A stretch of 64,000 bases of DNA from Phanerodontia chrysosporium. Taxonomy: Eukaryota; Basidiomycota; Agaricomycetes; Polyporales; Phanerochaetaceae. The position numbers were made by a program, and so were the translations under genes. The first letter of the stretch is position 1. Every line of letters starts with the position of its first letter. Where the stretch lies: contig MJGA01000016.1 of NCBI GenBank assembly GCA_001910725.1, forward strand, positions 372,001 through 436,000, written 5' to 3'. The notes under the pieces are model-generated. The model worked only from the letters and a program-made list of their open reading frames with translations. It had not been told where the DNA came from and did no database searches. Shown here one piece after another: positions 44,915 through 57,342 of the stretch.

Positions 44915-45674
44915 GGCTGCCCTAGTGTAACGCTTGATGCACAGACGGTCGACGTCCGGTGTTCCGGGGACAGTGGAGAGGCCCTGCCTCTAGAAGAAAG
45001 AAAAGGAAAGGGAAGGGAAAGTGAATGGAGGGCGGGAGAGCCTGAGAAGGCTGTAGCGAGGGAGGAGAGGTATATAGCAGGCGCTCTGGCGGGCAAACAG
45101 CCTTTTGATGCGTGGTCCCTCCTCCTCCGCCGCCGTCACCATGCCGATGTCGACCATCATCGTTCTCTCACTTGTGCTCTGATCTTTGTTGCACACTGCA
45201 ATATCGAATTTGCTGCATCTCGACTGGACGAGAACGTCTCCGAGTTCGCGATGCGGATGCTTGCTTCAACGTGGCTGCGGATTCCTTCGTGTACTCGCTT
45301 GGACTCGGTGTCGGCGATAGACCACCCATGCCATTCAGTCAGCACTTGTAGAACGGTTGACTTACATCTCTAGGCTCTGGCATATGCCTCTGCGGACTCA
45401 GCGAGGACAGATGTGATAGCGGTCGTCGGTAAGTGTAACAATATCATGCTCTTGTCTGCCTTGCTGATGCTCGGGGAGGTGTGCCAAAGCGCCACGCGAT
45501 GCCGTCTACTTATGCTGCGCACAATCACCTAGCTACGACACTGTGCTTTCTCAGGATATAGGCTATCGACCAACAGCAGGTCTCGCATGCGCTCACTAAG
45601 AAGTCAATATATGCGCTCGACCGCGCACTTCATCACAGTTCAACTCTACTGGTCGGTTAGGTTTACCTCCAAAC
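44915..45674. other. Intergenic, noxA upstream
   Basis: This contains the noxA promoter and GH28 3' flank. A TATATA string on the minus strand near 45070 lies about 155 bases upstream of the noxA start and could be its TATA element. Purine-rich runs (aggaaagggaaggg) are present at 45000-45060. Confidence 0.45.
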
Positions 45675-47597
45675 TCAAGTGCTAGGAAGGCCGGTCTCGT
45701 TGACCACGTTCTTGAAAACATACTGCGGCGCCTCTCCCGGCGGAGGAGCGACATCGATGTCTTCGAAGGATATACTCGGGCACGGCACCGCAGCACTGCA
45801 CTCGATATCGACAACTGTGCATCTTGTCAGAAACCCTGGTGCAGAGAAGAAGGGCAAGCTTAGTATACTTTTATTGGACAAGGACGTTCCAACGAAGTCC
45901 TCGAATGTCAAGTTGCTGAATTGGAGCCCCGACGGCACGTCGCCGCTGCACAAGGTATGTGTCAACCGGCTGCCTTTTGCGCGACCGTGTACCGACACTC
46001 ACGAATGACCACCATTAGTCTGGTAGACGTGAATAGGCAAGCTAACCCGATCGAGGCTGAAGTTTCTAGCGATCACATTTGAGACACGCCCTTGCAAACC
46101 CAACCTTCGGTCAGATACGTCTAGCGTCGAAGGACCACACCAAACCTACCTCGTCCACCCCCGCCTCCGGTTGGTGGTACACCGTGCACCGAGCCTGTCC
46201 ACGTCTTGAGGTATATGCCGGCTCCCATGTTCGGCTGGACACTCGGATCGAGGCGTATTGCCTGGACATTCTCGATCGTGAGACGGTCCACGATGTCAGG
46301 CTGCAGGCATGGCGTGAGTATCTCCCGTATGGCGCAACGCTGTGGTCACTCACGAGATCCACGTATTGACCCAGGGACCCTACTGCGATGCCATTTCCAC
46401 CGCGGCAGACAATGTCTCGGGCCACAACGTTTGTCGAGTTCTGCACGCCGCGTCAGATTCATTCACACACGATCCGGACCAGGGCCGCGCACCCCTTTGA
46501 TCGCGAGGCAGTCGTCGCCACACGTAATCTGTGCATATCAGCTGCATCGACGAGGGAAAGAGTGAGCACATGCCCTGCGTCACTTACGTCCCAGTTCATC
46601 ATCGTCACGCTGTCGGACCGGAACGTATCGATGCCTATCAGCAGCGCCGTCAGACGCTGCAAAGCTCCCGACAGGATATCCACGAACCATCGGTGTTCGG
46701 TACGACGCTGCGCGTGCAATGGTCAGATCGATGGGCCCTCGAGTAGACGGTGCACCCTCACTTCTGCCCCACGAACCGCGGATCTGTGTTCGTCGCGTTG
46801 CAGAGCATCCCGTCGTAGACGACGCGCGCGGACTCCGCGACGGTGTTGCACCAGAACGGCTGCTGCTCGATGCGGAAGTTGCGCACAGTGCCGTCCGTGA
46901 CGCGGAACAGCGTGAGCGCGATCGGCCGCCCGTCGCCGTCCTCGCGCGTGATGTTGTTCGCAGAGTAGTACGACCACCATGCCTGCCCGTTGCCCATGAT
47001 TCCGCCGCGGCCGTGCGCATCGATCACGAAGGAGCGGCCAGTGACGACGAACCACGATGCCTGGTTCTGCGTTCGTTGCTCAGTGCGATGGCTCAAAACT
47101 GGCGGGGCGATGGAGGGCACACCTGGATGAAGACGACTCTGTAGGTGTTATTGGCGTTGAGCCAGTATTGAATGTCAGGAACGAACTGCACAGATGTACG
47201 TGAGCTTGCACTCTCATGCCTTGTTTTGGTGGCTCACGTTGAGATAGCCATGCAAGTCGACCGTGGACTCTACAAGATCCCAAGTCATTTTCCTGCAGCA
47301 CCTTGTGAGTCTGCTGATTATGATGCTTGTGCGGGTCAAGAACGTACCTAGTGATGTTGTACTGACCAGGTTCAAAGACAGTGTGCCCGAAATGACCGCA
47401 TCTCGCAATTGCCTGCTCAACCTATGCGAGCGTGAGCAAACGTGAAGGCCTCTGAGAAACAGTGACGGGCGCACCTGGTCTGTATCATCCCTCCCATGCC
47501 CAAGCGGTCGAACTGTACACGTCTTGATGCTCGCGGAGAAGCACACTGTCGCCGACCACAACAGGCCGAGGATGGCAACCCATAGCGACCTCCGCAT
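45675..47597 (-). CDS. Secreted glycoside hydrolase family 28 (exo-polygalacturonase type)
   Basis: Exons 47597-47475, 47421-47348, 47292-47238, 47185-47123, 47066-46762, 46707-46688, 46634-46588, 46528-46493, 46440-46354, 46300-46150, 46090-46003 and 45945-45675 give 439 aa. A signal peptide (MRRSLWVAILGLLWSATVCFS) precedes the beta-helix. GH28 signatures are NTDGIDTFRSD (first Asp), GDDCLAIKG (Asp pair), RGGNGIAVGSLGQY at the GHG position, and GIYLKTWTG at the RIK position. The motif-3 His is Asn here, and Lys replaces the RIK arrangement, which points to an exo-acting or rhamnogalacturonan-type subgroup. It acts on pectin outside the cell. Twelve exons, one of only 20 nt, are strongly supported by motif continuity. 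It is divergent from the GH5 gene. Confidence 0.9.
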
Positions 47598-48988
47598 CTT
47601 GCGCCGGAGATGTTCACGTCGAAATGAACGGCACGCTGGTATACTTATACGCAGGAGCCTACGCATCGCCGATGCACGCTGTCACGAGTGCCGTCAGGCG
47701 AGCCCACTTGAAGTCACGACCGGGCACCGACCGCGTGTGCAGGAGCCTTCGGCGTCGCTGGTCGACATCATCGGCTGGGCAGCTGGTCACCCGCGGCGGA
47801 CCGGCGGGTCAACCGTGTTGGGCACGTTCATCGCTGAGCGGTGTCTCTGAGTCCGAGGGGCAGGGTCTGTGGCCGCCGTTGAGGTTGCCCCTTGGTTCTC
47901 TGGCGGGAGCTGCTCAGGTCGAGGGTGCAGGGCAAGGATGTTGCCTCCGCTCGGGCGCTTGCGGAGGCTTTGTGGCGTTTATCCGGAAGCGCCGAGAGAT
48001 TTCCGGCTTCTCATGTCGCAAGAGAACGTCGAGACCGCGTACACCGTTGCGCGACCTGCTCCCAGTGGGTCGACCCTGCAATCTAGTGCATGCATCCCGC
48101 GGGCTCCCATCCATCTGTATGGATCGATCCATACAAGATCTTCCAATATTGCCGCGGACCCGAGTGTCTCTTTTACTTACCGAAGACGGAGCGCAGGTAC
48201 GACGGTAGTGAGTACCGTCAATCTATGCACTGCATGGTTCAAGTGGAGCTGATAGTGAATCGGCTCAGTCGACGTAGGACATTTTCTAGAGCACAACCTT
48301 GACCACCTGGAGCCATTCCGGCCGTCAAGCTCCAGCGGGTTTTTGCCAACGCAAAGAGGAGGCATATAGCAGAGAGTGTCGAGTAGCCAATTTATGCAGT
48401 GTGAAGGCATCTGCATGCATGCACAGTTCCGACGCGCGAGTTTCTACTACTACATGCACAGACGTCAGTATGTTGTTCGCGACACTACGGTCCGAGATGA
48501 CGCGTTTCGAACTGCGAATGGCGCAGGCTTCGACAACTTTGTATGAAGGCATCTAGGCTGTGTTTACACGCTATGCCATGTCGAGCCCCTGTTCTCGCGC
48601 TCTTTCTCCTGAAACAACGTCGTCATAGGAGACGAGATGTCTATAGATGTGTATCTCTTCCGATCCGGTCCAGTGTTCCGTCAGCGCAGCGACCGAGACC
48701 CCGCGCGCGTCCGCTGGGCGAACAAGCCACGGCATCCCAGATGAGCTCGACGCGCTCGTTGCTAGAGGCCAGCGAGCCCGGCTTCCCACGTTCATCGCAG
48801 GCCAGTACCTGAGGGACCCCGGGGCCGAGAACCCCCCGCTCGTCCACCGCCCCCTCGGGCTGCTGCTCGAATTGCGTTAGATCGTATCGCCACCGCCCCG
48901 TGTTGGGCTGCTCACGACGAACTGCTTGCACTGCGCTCGCCCGCGCATATATCATGGAAACCGCACCGGGCGTCATCGCGCTTCCGGA
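47598..48988. promoter_or_regulatory. Divergent promoter region (GH28 / GH5)
   Basis: The 1.4 kb separates two outward-facing carbohydrate-active enzyme genes. Carbon-source control sites might be expected, but I did not find a convincing cluster. An AT-rich GCATATATC string at 48944-48953 near the GH5 start could be its TATA element. Open frames inside (for example 47624-48208) lack support. Confidence 0.4.
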
Positions 48989-51321
<2,333 letters not shown>

Positions 51322-51823
51322 ACATGCTGGTTGGGTTCTCGCGCTTGGAAGGTTTTCCTTGGACAATCTACATGGCATCATGATGCTTCTGCACGCTCTT
51401 GTCCCCTGCTGATACCCTTGCTTTCACCTCATTACGGATTCGCGGGATTAGACTCGTGCATGTATGCTACATTTTAGCTTTAATGATGTACTCACCGTGT
51501 CAGACTGGCATGCCGCCTTCGCCGCCGGACGAGACTCCAGTGGTAGTATGCATGAACGGGCTGCTAACTTGGGGACGAATACAACCCTAGGGCTCGAGCA
51601 CGAACATCTCAGACGGCGTTGTGTGCAGCGGTAGCTCACCCGTCGAGCTGTCTTTTGTCACGGCTTTTCCTTCTTGAGACGAAGATCGAACCAAGACAGC
51701 GAAGGAAACGGCGAGGTGAAGCGACAAGGACTTAGATTCTTGGGAATAAAGAGGCAATCGGCACTGCATCTTGGTCTCAACTTTCATAAGGGAAAGTAAG
51801 AAAGGGAAAGAAAAGAAAAAGAT
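51322..51823. other. Intergenic
   Basis: The GH5 3' flank. Open frames on both strands are unsupported. A purine-rich stretch (51785-51829) precedes the tRNA on the plus strand. Confidence 0.5.
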
Positions 51824-51829
51824 AAAAAA
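51824..51829 (-). terminator. Pol III terminator of tRNA-Ala
   Basis: Six T residues on the minus strand begin two bases after the tRNA discriminator base, the expected termination signal for RNA polymerase III. Confidence 0.8.
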
Positions 51830-51830
51830 T

Positions 51831-51916
51831 TGGACATTCAGAGGATTGAACTCTGGACCTCACGCAGGTACCTTGTAAGATGCGAAGCGTGCGCGCTACC
51901 ACTGTGCCAAATGCCC
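51831..51916 (-). tRNA. tRNA-Ala (anticodon CGC), intron-containing
   Basis: Read on the minus strand, the acceptor stem pairs GGGCATT with AATGTCC and includes the G3-U70 wobble that identifies alanine tRNAs. The D stem is GCAC/GCGC with one mismatch, the anticodon stem CACGC/GCGTG, and the T stem CAGAG/CTCTG around TTCAATC. The anticodon CGC is at 51884-51882. A 14-nt intron (about 51880-51867) sits one base after the anticodon, the canonical place. All segment lengths close exactly, and the discriminator is A. Confidence 0.9.
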
Positions 51917-52037
51917 TTGAGGATTTATCTGGCAAACGAAATTGGTAGGGCAGAAGATATCCCTCTGCGATCCAGCATACTTGTAATTCATTTCGAGGAT
52001 CGTTGCGACATGCATCATACAACGACCAGGCGTATGC

Positions 52038-53048
52038 CTAGTCGACTGAGATAAGTACGTAATAGCAGACGGTGCAACAGAGCACGCACCAAGCAAAGGC
52101 TCTGCAGAGACAAGAGCTGGCGATGCGTCGTATTCCAGCCTGCATCCACCGCCAACGCACATCGCTTCTACTCTCAGAGGTGCGCGGCTGGGACACGGGA
52201 ATGCGACTGTAGACTGGTTGTGCCCGAACGCCGCAGTGAGAGTGAGGGGTATGTCTATGAGCCTGCTCTCGGACGGGCGGGTGTTCCACGTTACATTCCT
52301 GAGGCTCGCAGGTGAGGGGGAGAGAGGTGTAAAGCGTATCGCGGGATCTGATGCGATGCCGTCGTCACGCTCGATAGTGAGTAGCTTGTCGCGTAGGTCT
52401 CGACGAGCGGGAAAATGTGCCTGCAAGGCACAACGGTGCCCCGCATATATTGGCAAGGCAGTAAATTCCATTATGGCCTGATCCTGCGGGTGCCACAGAG
52501 ACTTCAGGAGAGAGTTGCACACATCGAAAACAGCTGCGATGTACCTGCTCCGTGAGGAGAACCCACCCATCCTGGGGGAATGCGCGATTGGGGTACACAG
52601 AGTTAACACGCGCAGCTTGCGAGGGCCAGCCTGCCTCGGCAGCGCTGGGCGGGTTGCCAGGCCGTTCTTGTGTCACCGGGGTTTGGCCCTCCTGCAGCAG
52701 CTCTGGGACGCGTTCAAGCCCCAGATACAGGCTGGGCCGGCGGAGCTTGCTGACGTCCAGCTTCTCGGCAGCGGCATCGCTGCGGGGGCTTGAACTTCTG
52801 ACGAACGTGACGGCGTTGAATACGAGGCTGAGGGCCGTGACGAGGCATGCGAAAGACAAGAAGATGGCCGAGCGGGACCACCGGCTGCGGACAGGCCCGA
52901 GCTCTTGGTCTTCTTCGAGCTTGAACGGCTGGGCGTGCACCTGCAAGACGCCGCGGTGGAAGTCGTGTACGTATTCGTCCTGCGCCATGAGCGGTATCGC
53001 CTCGTGCGAATCGTCGCTGTGCATCGTGTGCGAGGGTCCCGCGTCCAT
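52038..53048 (-). CDS. Single-pass membrane protein of unknown function
   Basis: Exons 53048-52545, 52483-52090 and 52045-52038 give 301 aa; the last exon is 8 nt and supplies the stop, otherwise the frame would run across the tRNA. An N-terminal cytosolic segment of about 60 residues is followed by one membrane helix (AIFLSFACLVTALSLVFNAV). The C-terminal domain is extracellular or lumenal, with WNTRPSESRLIDIPLTLTAA and CVGGGCRLEYDASPA, and probably beta-rich. Four cysteines in the outer domain could form disulfides. I do not recognise the family. It is divergent from the CCC1 gene. Confidence 0.7.
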
Positions 53049-53821
53049 CTTCGAGGATTTATGGGGACGCTGCGCAGGAGAAAGCAGGACGTAAACGGGA
53101 GAGCGTCGGGCGGCAAGATCATGGCGGGCATGCCGTGCGAAACGGGAGCGGATGGGTACGAAAGGGGCTCCGGGAAGCACAGGGTCCCGAACGCATGCTA
53201 TACATGGAGTTGTGCGGGCAACCCCGACTCCCGAGGTCACGAGTAGCTTACCCACCACACTGCTAGTCCCACAAGTGGTCCCGGCTGGAAACGGGTAGCG
53301 TGTCTCCCGGAGGAGAGTCGTGTGTCGCTGACCGCTGTGCAACTGTCGAAGAGGCGGCTTATTGCCTAGCTTTCCCCGGTCTCTCTATGGAAGGAAATGC
53401 CGCCACCCGACAAGAGGAACGTTCGACGGCCGTGCGCTGATTGGACATGACGATGATAGCTGGCTGTGGCCTGCTCACTAGGTGAATGGAGAGTATTTCC
53501 GTAGACGGTATGTAAAGCAGCAGCAGTGGTTGGAGGACGCGAGAGGACGAGAAGGTGCTTGAAGCAAAGCCGACGAGTCGGAAAGTGGTAATTTACGGCT
53601 CGATGATTGGCTACGAGGCCCAGGGGTCAATATAGACGCAGCACGTGCACAGTGGATTGAACGCGGGTAGCCAATACTTTGTCTTGCTCAGCTCCTCTCC
53701 TTCCTCTCTCCAGCGACCCGTTCGCCTCCACCACCACCTCCCTGCCTTCCGCACACCCCTTCGACGTCTACGGCCATTTTCACTCCCCTCACGCCTCTCT
53801 AACGAACCCCGGATACGAATC
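53049..53821. promoter_or_regulatory. Divergent promoter region (membrane protein / CCC1)
   Basis: The 773 bases lie between two outward-facing membrane-protein genes. No defined operator was recognised. Pyrimidine-rich tracts precede the CCC1 start, as is usual for fungal promoters. Confidence 0.4.
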
Positions 53822-54914
53822 ATGTCTTCCTCGCAAACCCCTGCTCCATCTGTCCCCCTCCCCCAGCGCACCGCTGTCGATACAGCAACAAGCAAAAAAC
53901 CACCAGTATGGTCCATCAGCGAGCAAGGACCAGCCGTTGACCAGGTCCCGCTTCCTGCCAAGTGCGATAGGCACGTCCCCGGACGGTCCGGAGTGTGCTG
54001 CAAGGACCTGAAGGAAGAAGACGAGCGGACGCTTGTCGATCCAGACGTCGTCCGGGATGTGTACGTATCCTCCCGCACTGCGCTTGCTTACTCGTCTGAC
54101 TCCGCTGCCGCAGCGTCATCGGCCTCTCGGACGGACTGACAGTGCCTTTCGCGCTGACCGCGGGCCTGTCCTCGCTCGGCGAATCGAGGCTCGTCATCCT
54201 CGGCGGCATCGCGGAGCTCGTCGCCGGCGCGCTTTCGATGGGCATCGGCGGCTTCCTCGCCGCGCAGGCCGAGCGCGACCACTACCGCTACCTGCAGAAG
54301 CAGACCGCCGCGCGCGTGCTCCGCAGCTGCGACGGCGAGATGGAGCGCGAGGTCTACGGCGTGCTCGGCCCCGTCGGCGTCGACGAGCCCACAAGCCGCC
54401 TCGTCGCACGCAACCTCCGCGAGGTCGAGATGGACACCGGCGGCGAGGGCAGCGACGCCGGCAGCGCGCGCACCCGCGTCGAGGAGGGTCAGGCGCTCCG
54501 CTGGAGCAAGTCTGTCGGCCTCACTGCGTTCCTGCTCAAGTTCGGCGAGGGCCTCGAGGAGGTCACGACGCGGCGGATGTACATGTCGGCGTTCACCATC
54601 GGCATGGGATACCTCCTCGGTGGTCTGATCCCCCTGCTTCCCTACTTCTTTGGTGAGTGCCTCCGAGATGATATTCCAATACAATTGCTGATGCGGCTTC
54701 TGCAGTCCCTCGTGCTCGGACAGCCCTGATCTACTCCTGCATCGTTACCGGCATCGTCCTTCTCGTCTTCGGCGCAGTCAAGGCCCGTGTCACGGGTGCT
54801 GCTGGTCAGGGCGCGGGTGGATACGTCTGGGGTGCCTTCTCAACACTGCTAGTCGGCGGCGCCGCGGCGGCAGCAGCGTACGGTCTTGTCGCTGCCTTTG
54901 AAGGCGCAGAATGA
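53822..54914 (+). CDS. CCC1: Vacuolar iron/manganese transporter, CCC1/VIT1 family
   Basis: The family loads Fe2+ and Mn2+ into the vacuole in exchange for protons. Exons 53822-54060, 54114-54652 and 54706-54914 give 328 aa. After a hydrophilic N-terminus, helix 1 has IGLSDGLTVPFALTAGLSSL with the conserved Asp, and helix 2 has ELVAGALSMGIGGFLAAQAE with the M-x-x-G-G motif and Glu. A central cytosolic loop with Glu/Arg residues (REVEMDTGGEG, MEREVYGVLGPVGVDE) corresponds to the metal-binding domain. Three more helices follow (MGYLLGGLIPLLPYFF, ALIYSCIVTGIVLLVFGAV, STLLVGGAAAAAAYGLVAAF). The five-helix pattern is complete. Confidence 0.93.
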
Positions 54915-55149
54915 GGAAGGCACCTTTTGTATATGCGGACTCCTGGAGCTGTCGAGTATTCTACTGTATCTAGTTAGAATGTGGTCCCGCTTTTCTTGTA
55001 TTTTTGGTCATACCGGTACAGCACACTGTTATCACACTTCTCTATTGTTCTATTTTCGCGTACTTCGGTGTAAATCCTTTGGCGCATTGGAGAGAGAGAA
55101 AAAAGCATCGAATATCCGTACACTGTAACACAAGGGCGGGACGCCTTGC

Positions 55150-56377
55150 CTATGCCTGCTCGTCCCCAAAGTACTCTTCCACAAGCGCCTTCTTTCTGAG
55201 ATCCAGCAAGAACTGCTCCATCTCCTCCCTCGTCGGCATCTTCGGCGGGACGAGGTGGTCCGGGGACAGGAACGGTATGTAGGCTGCCATCGCACGCGCA
55301 TGCGCCAGTGCGACTTCCTCCGGGTTCGCCTCCTTCCCGTTCGTCGCGGGAGGCGGCGCCCCGTCGGTCTTTGGCCGCTTCGCCGCATCGGCAGGCGCGT
55401 CGACCGCCATCTGCGACTCGTCGGCGTCGGGCCCGTCGAGGGCCTTGCGCTTCGGTGGGGCGTCGCCGTTCGCGGCGTCCGTGATCGTGAGCGCCGCAGT
55501 CGTCGCCGGGCGCGGCAGCTTCGGTATTGGCGCGTCCTCGGGCAGGCCGAGGGCTTTCCGCAGGTGTGCGTAGGCGTCTTCCCACTCTGCGTTGCGCGCC
55601 GTGCATCGTGAGTGTCGTCAAGAGGGCTGGAGCGCAGGACACAACGCACCTTCTTCCTCTGCGTGCTGCTCGTACTCGAGGAGCGTGCCGTCGGCCTCGT
55701 CGAGGTCGCCAAAGTATGCGGGGCCCTGGTTCGTGAACTTCTTGTAGTACGCCTGGGCCTGGTTCTCCTCGTCCTCTTCCTTCTTCTTGCTCTGGAAGAG
55801 CTCGCGCACGCCTGGGAGATCTTTTGCTCGACCAAAGTACCTGCGAGGTAGGATAGGGGTTGGAGCTAGCTCTTTAGTGAAAGAGATGCGCCACGCACTT
55901 GTATCCCTTGGTCCCTGGCACCTCCTTCCCGTCATCGTCCAGCATTGCAACATTCCGCCTGTAGTTTGCACCTCCCAGCGCGACGATCTGGTTCTCCCAA
56001 TGCCTCTTCTCCCGTAGAAGCTTGTTAATCTCGTCATTGAGGTCACGGACCTCGTAGTCCGTCAGGCCGGCTGCACACGTTACAGCATTGAGGATAGACC
56101 ACAGCGAATGAATGGCACAGCGGCGCACCGTCCTGAATCTTGGACACCTTGCGACTGATCTCCCTCAGAATCTCTCCTCGCCACCGCTCGCACTCGCGCA
56201 AGCTCTTGCATGCACTCGCCATCCGCGGCCTGCGGTCCGCGCGCGTGCCCAGCCCAAGCTCGGCTGCCTGGGCTTCGCGGAAACGGTAGAGCATGGACTG
56301 GGCCTTTTCCTCATTACGAGCCTGGTAACACAGGTAAGCAAGTCGAATTATAACGGGTTGACTAGCCGTCATACCAT
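55150..56377 (-). CDS. ISY1: Pre-mRNA-splicing factor Isy1
   Basis: Isy1 is a Prp19-complex (NTC) component that works at the catalytic steps of splicing. Exons 56377-56375, 56321-56129, 56070-55899, 55840-55650 and 55586-55150 give 331 aa. The first coding exon is the ATG alone. The N-terminus ARNEEKAQSMLYRFREAQAA, then a segment ending KSLRECERWRGEI, ISRKVSKIQDAGLTDYEVRD, RHWENQIVALGGANYRR and the Tyr/Phe-rich YFGRAKDLPGVRELFQ are diagnostic. The C-terminal half is Ala/Pro/Asp-rich and less conserved, with a bipartite-like basic patch (PPKRKALDG). It is divergent from the inositol-type transporter. Confidence 0.94.
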
Positions 56378-57342
56378 TTTGACGGACTAGAGGGGGGGAG
56401 GAGGCACACGGAGAGTGGGGGTTGGCGGGGCTGGTGAACGAGAGCGCGGGCGCGCTTGCGCACCAGAGCGCCATTGATGGCGCACGTGAGGCCCGCCAGG
56501 AAAGGAAGGCGGTGACTTTGACGCTCTTTGGCCGTTCGAGAGCTTTGAGGTCGGTTGCTTCGTCGGTACTACTCCGAGGGTAGCGTGCAATTTTTCTCGC
56601 CAGCAAACGCGTAGGCTTGCGAAGTGTCTCGCACAGGTGTGTATGTATACGCGAAGGAACCTTTCGGTCGACGCGCTGTCTGCCCTCATAAAGCCGGGCA
56701 TTGCTATTCACGTTAACTCCGTTCCGACCCGGCAGGATAGTCAATATCCTGCATGCCACTTCGCGGATGGCCACATTGCTGTCCCGACTTTCTCTGAGGC
56801 TTTCCGGCGAGAACATTGGGATGGCTCCGCAGTGTGAGTGTGCTTGCGCGGCGCTTGGGACAGTGTTGCTCGCGAGTTTCTTTCGCGAATTTTCTGCGAG
56901 AGCGGACATCCAGACCACGGGTTGTGATGTCTTGGCTGGAGGCTTCGTGGCGCCGGGCGGACGTCACTCGATCACAGTCGCACGCATCTCTTCACATGTC
57001 GCCTCGTCTGTTATCGCAAAGGCTTCCACCGCCCTGCGTATTTCCTCTGGCATTGCTCAAGGGCCGTACGAACGCGAGAACTGGCCCTGGTCCGGCGAGA
57101 TCACTGTGCCAGATCGGGGGTGGAAAACGATGTAGCAGGCCGTGGAGGACGATGCGCCGTCGGTCCGCATGCCTATTTTGATCGGAAAAACAGAGAGTCC
57201 TCAAGGGTGGCATAAAAACTCAATCCCTGCCAGGCACTCGCATGACCTTGTCCAGCGCCTTACCCCAGATTCCAAGCCCTCAAGAATCGCGCTGACCGGT
57301 TCTCCTGTCCCCGTCTCTTTCCCCGCGACGACATCCACGACC
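56378..57342. promoter_or_regulatory. Divergent promoter region (ISY1 / MFS transporter)
   Basis: Nearly 1 kb between outward-facing genes. Open frames on both strands (for example 56701-57135) show no domain. Nothing else is visible. Confidence 0.45.
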
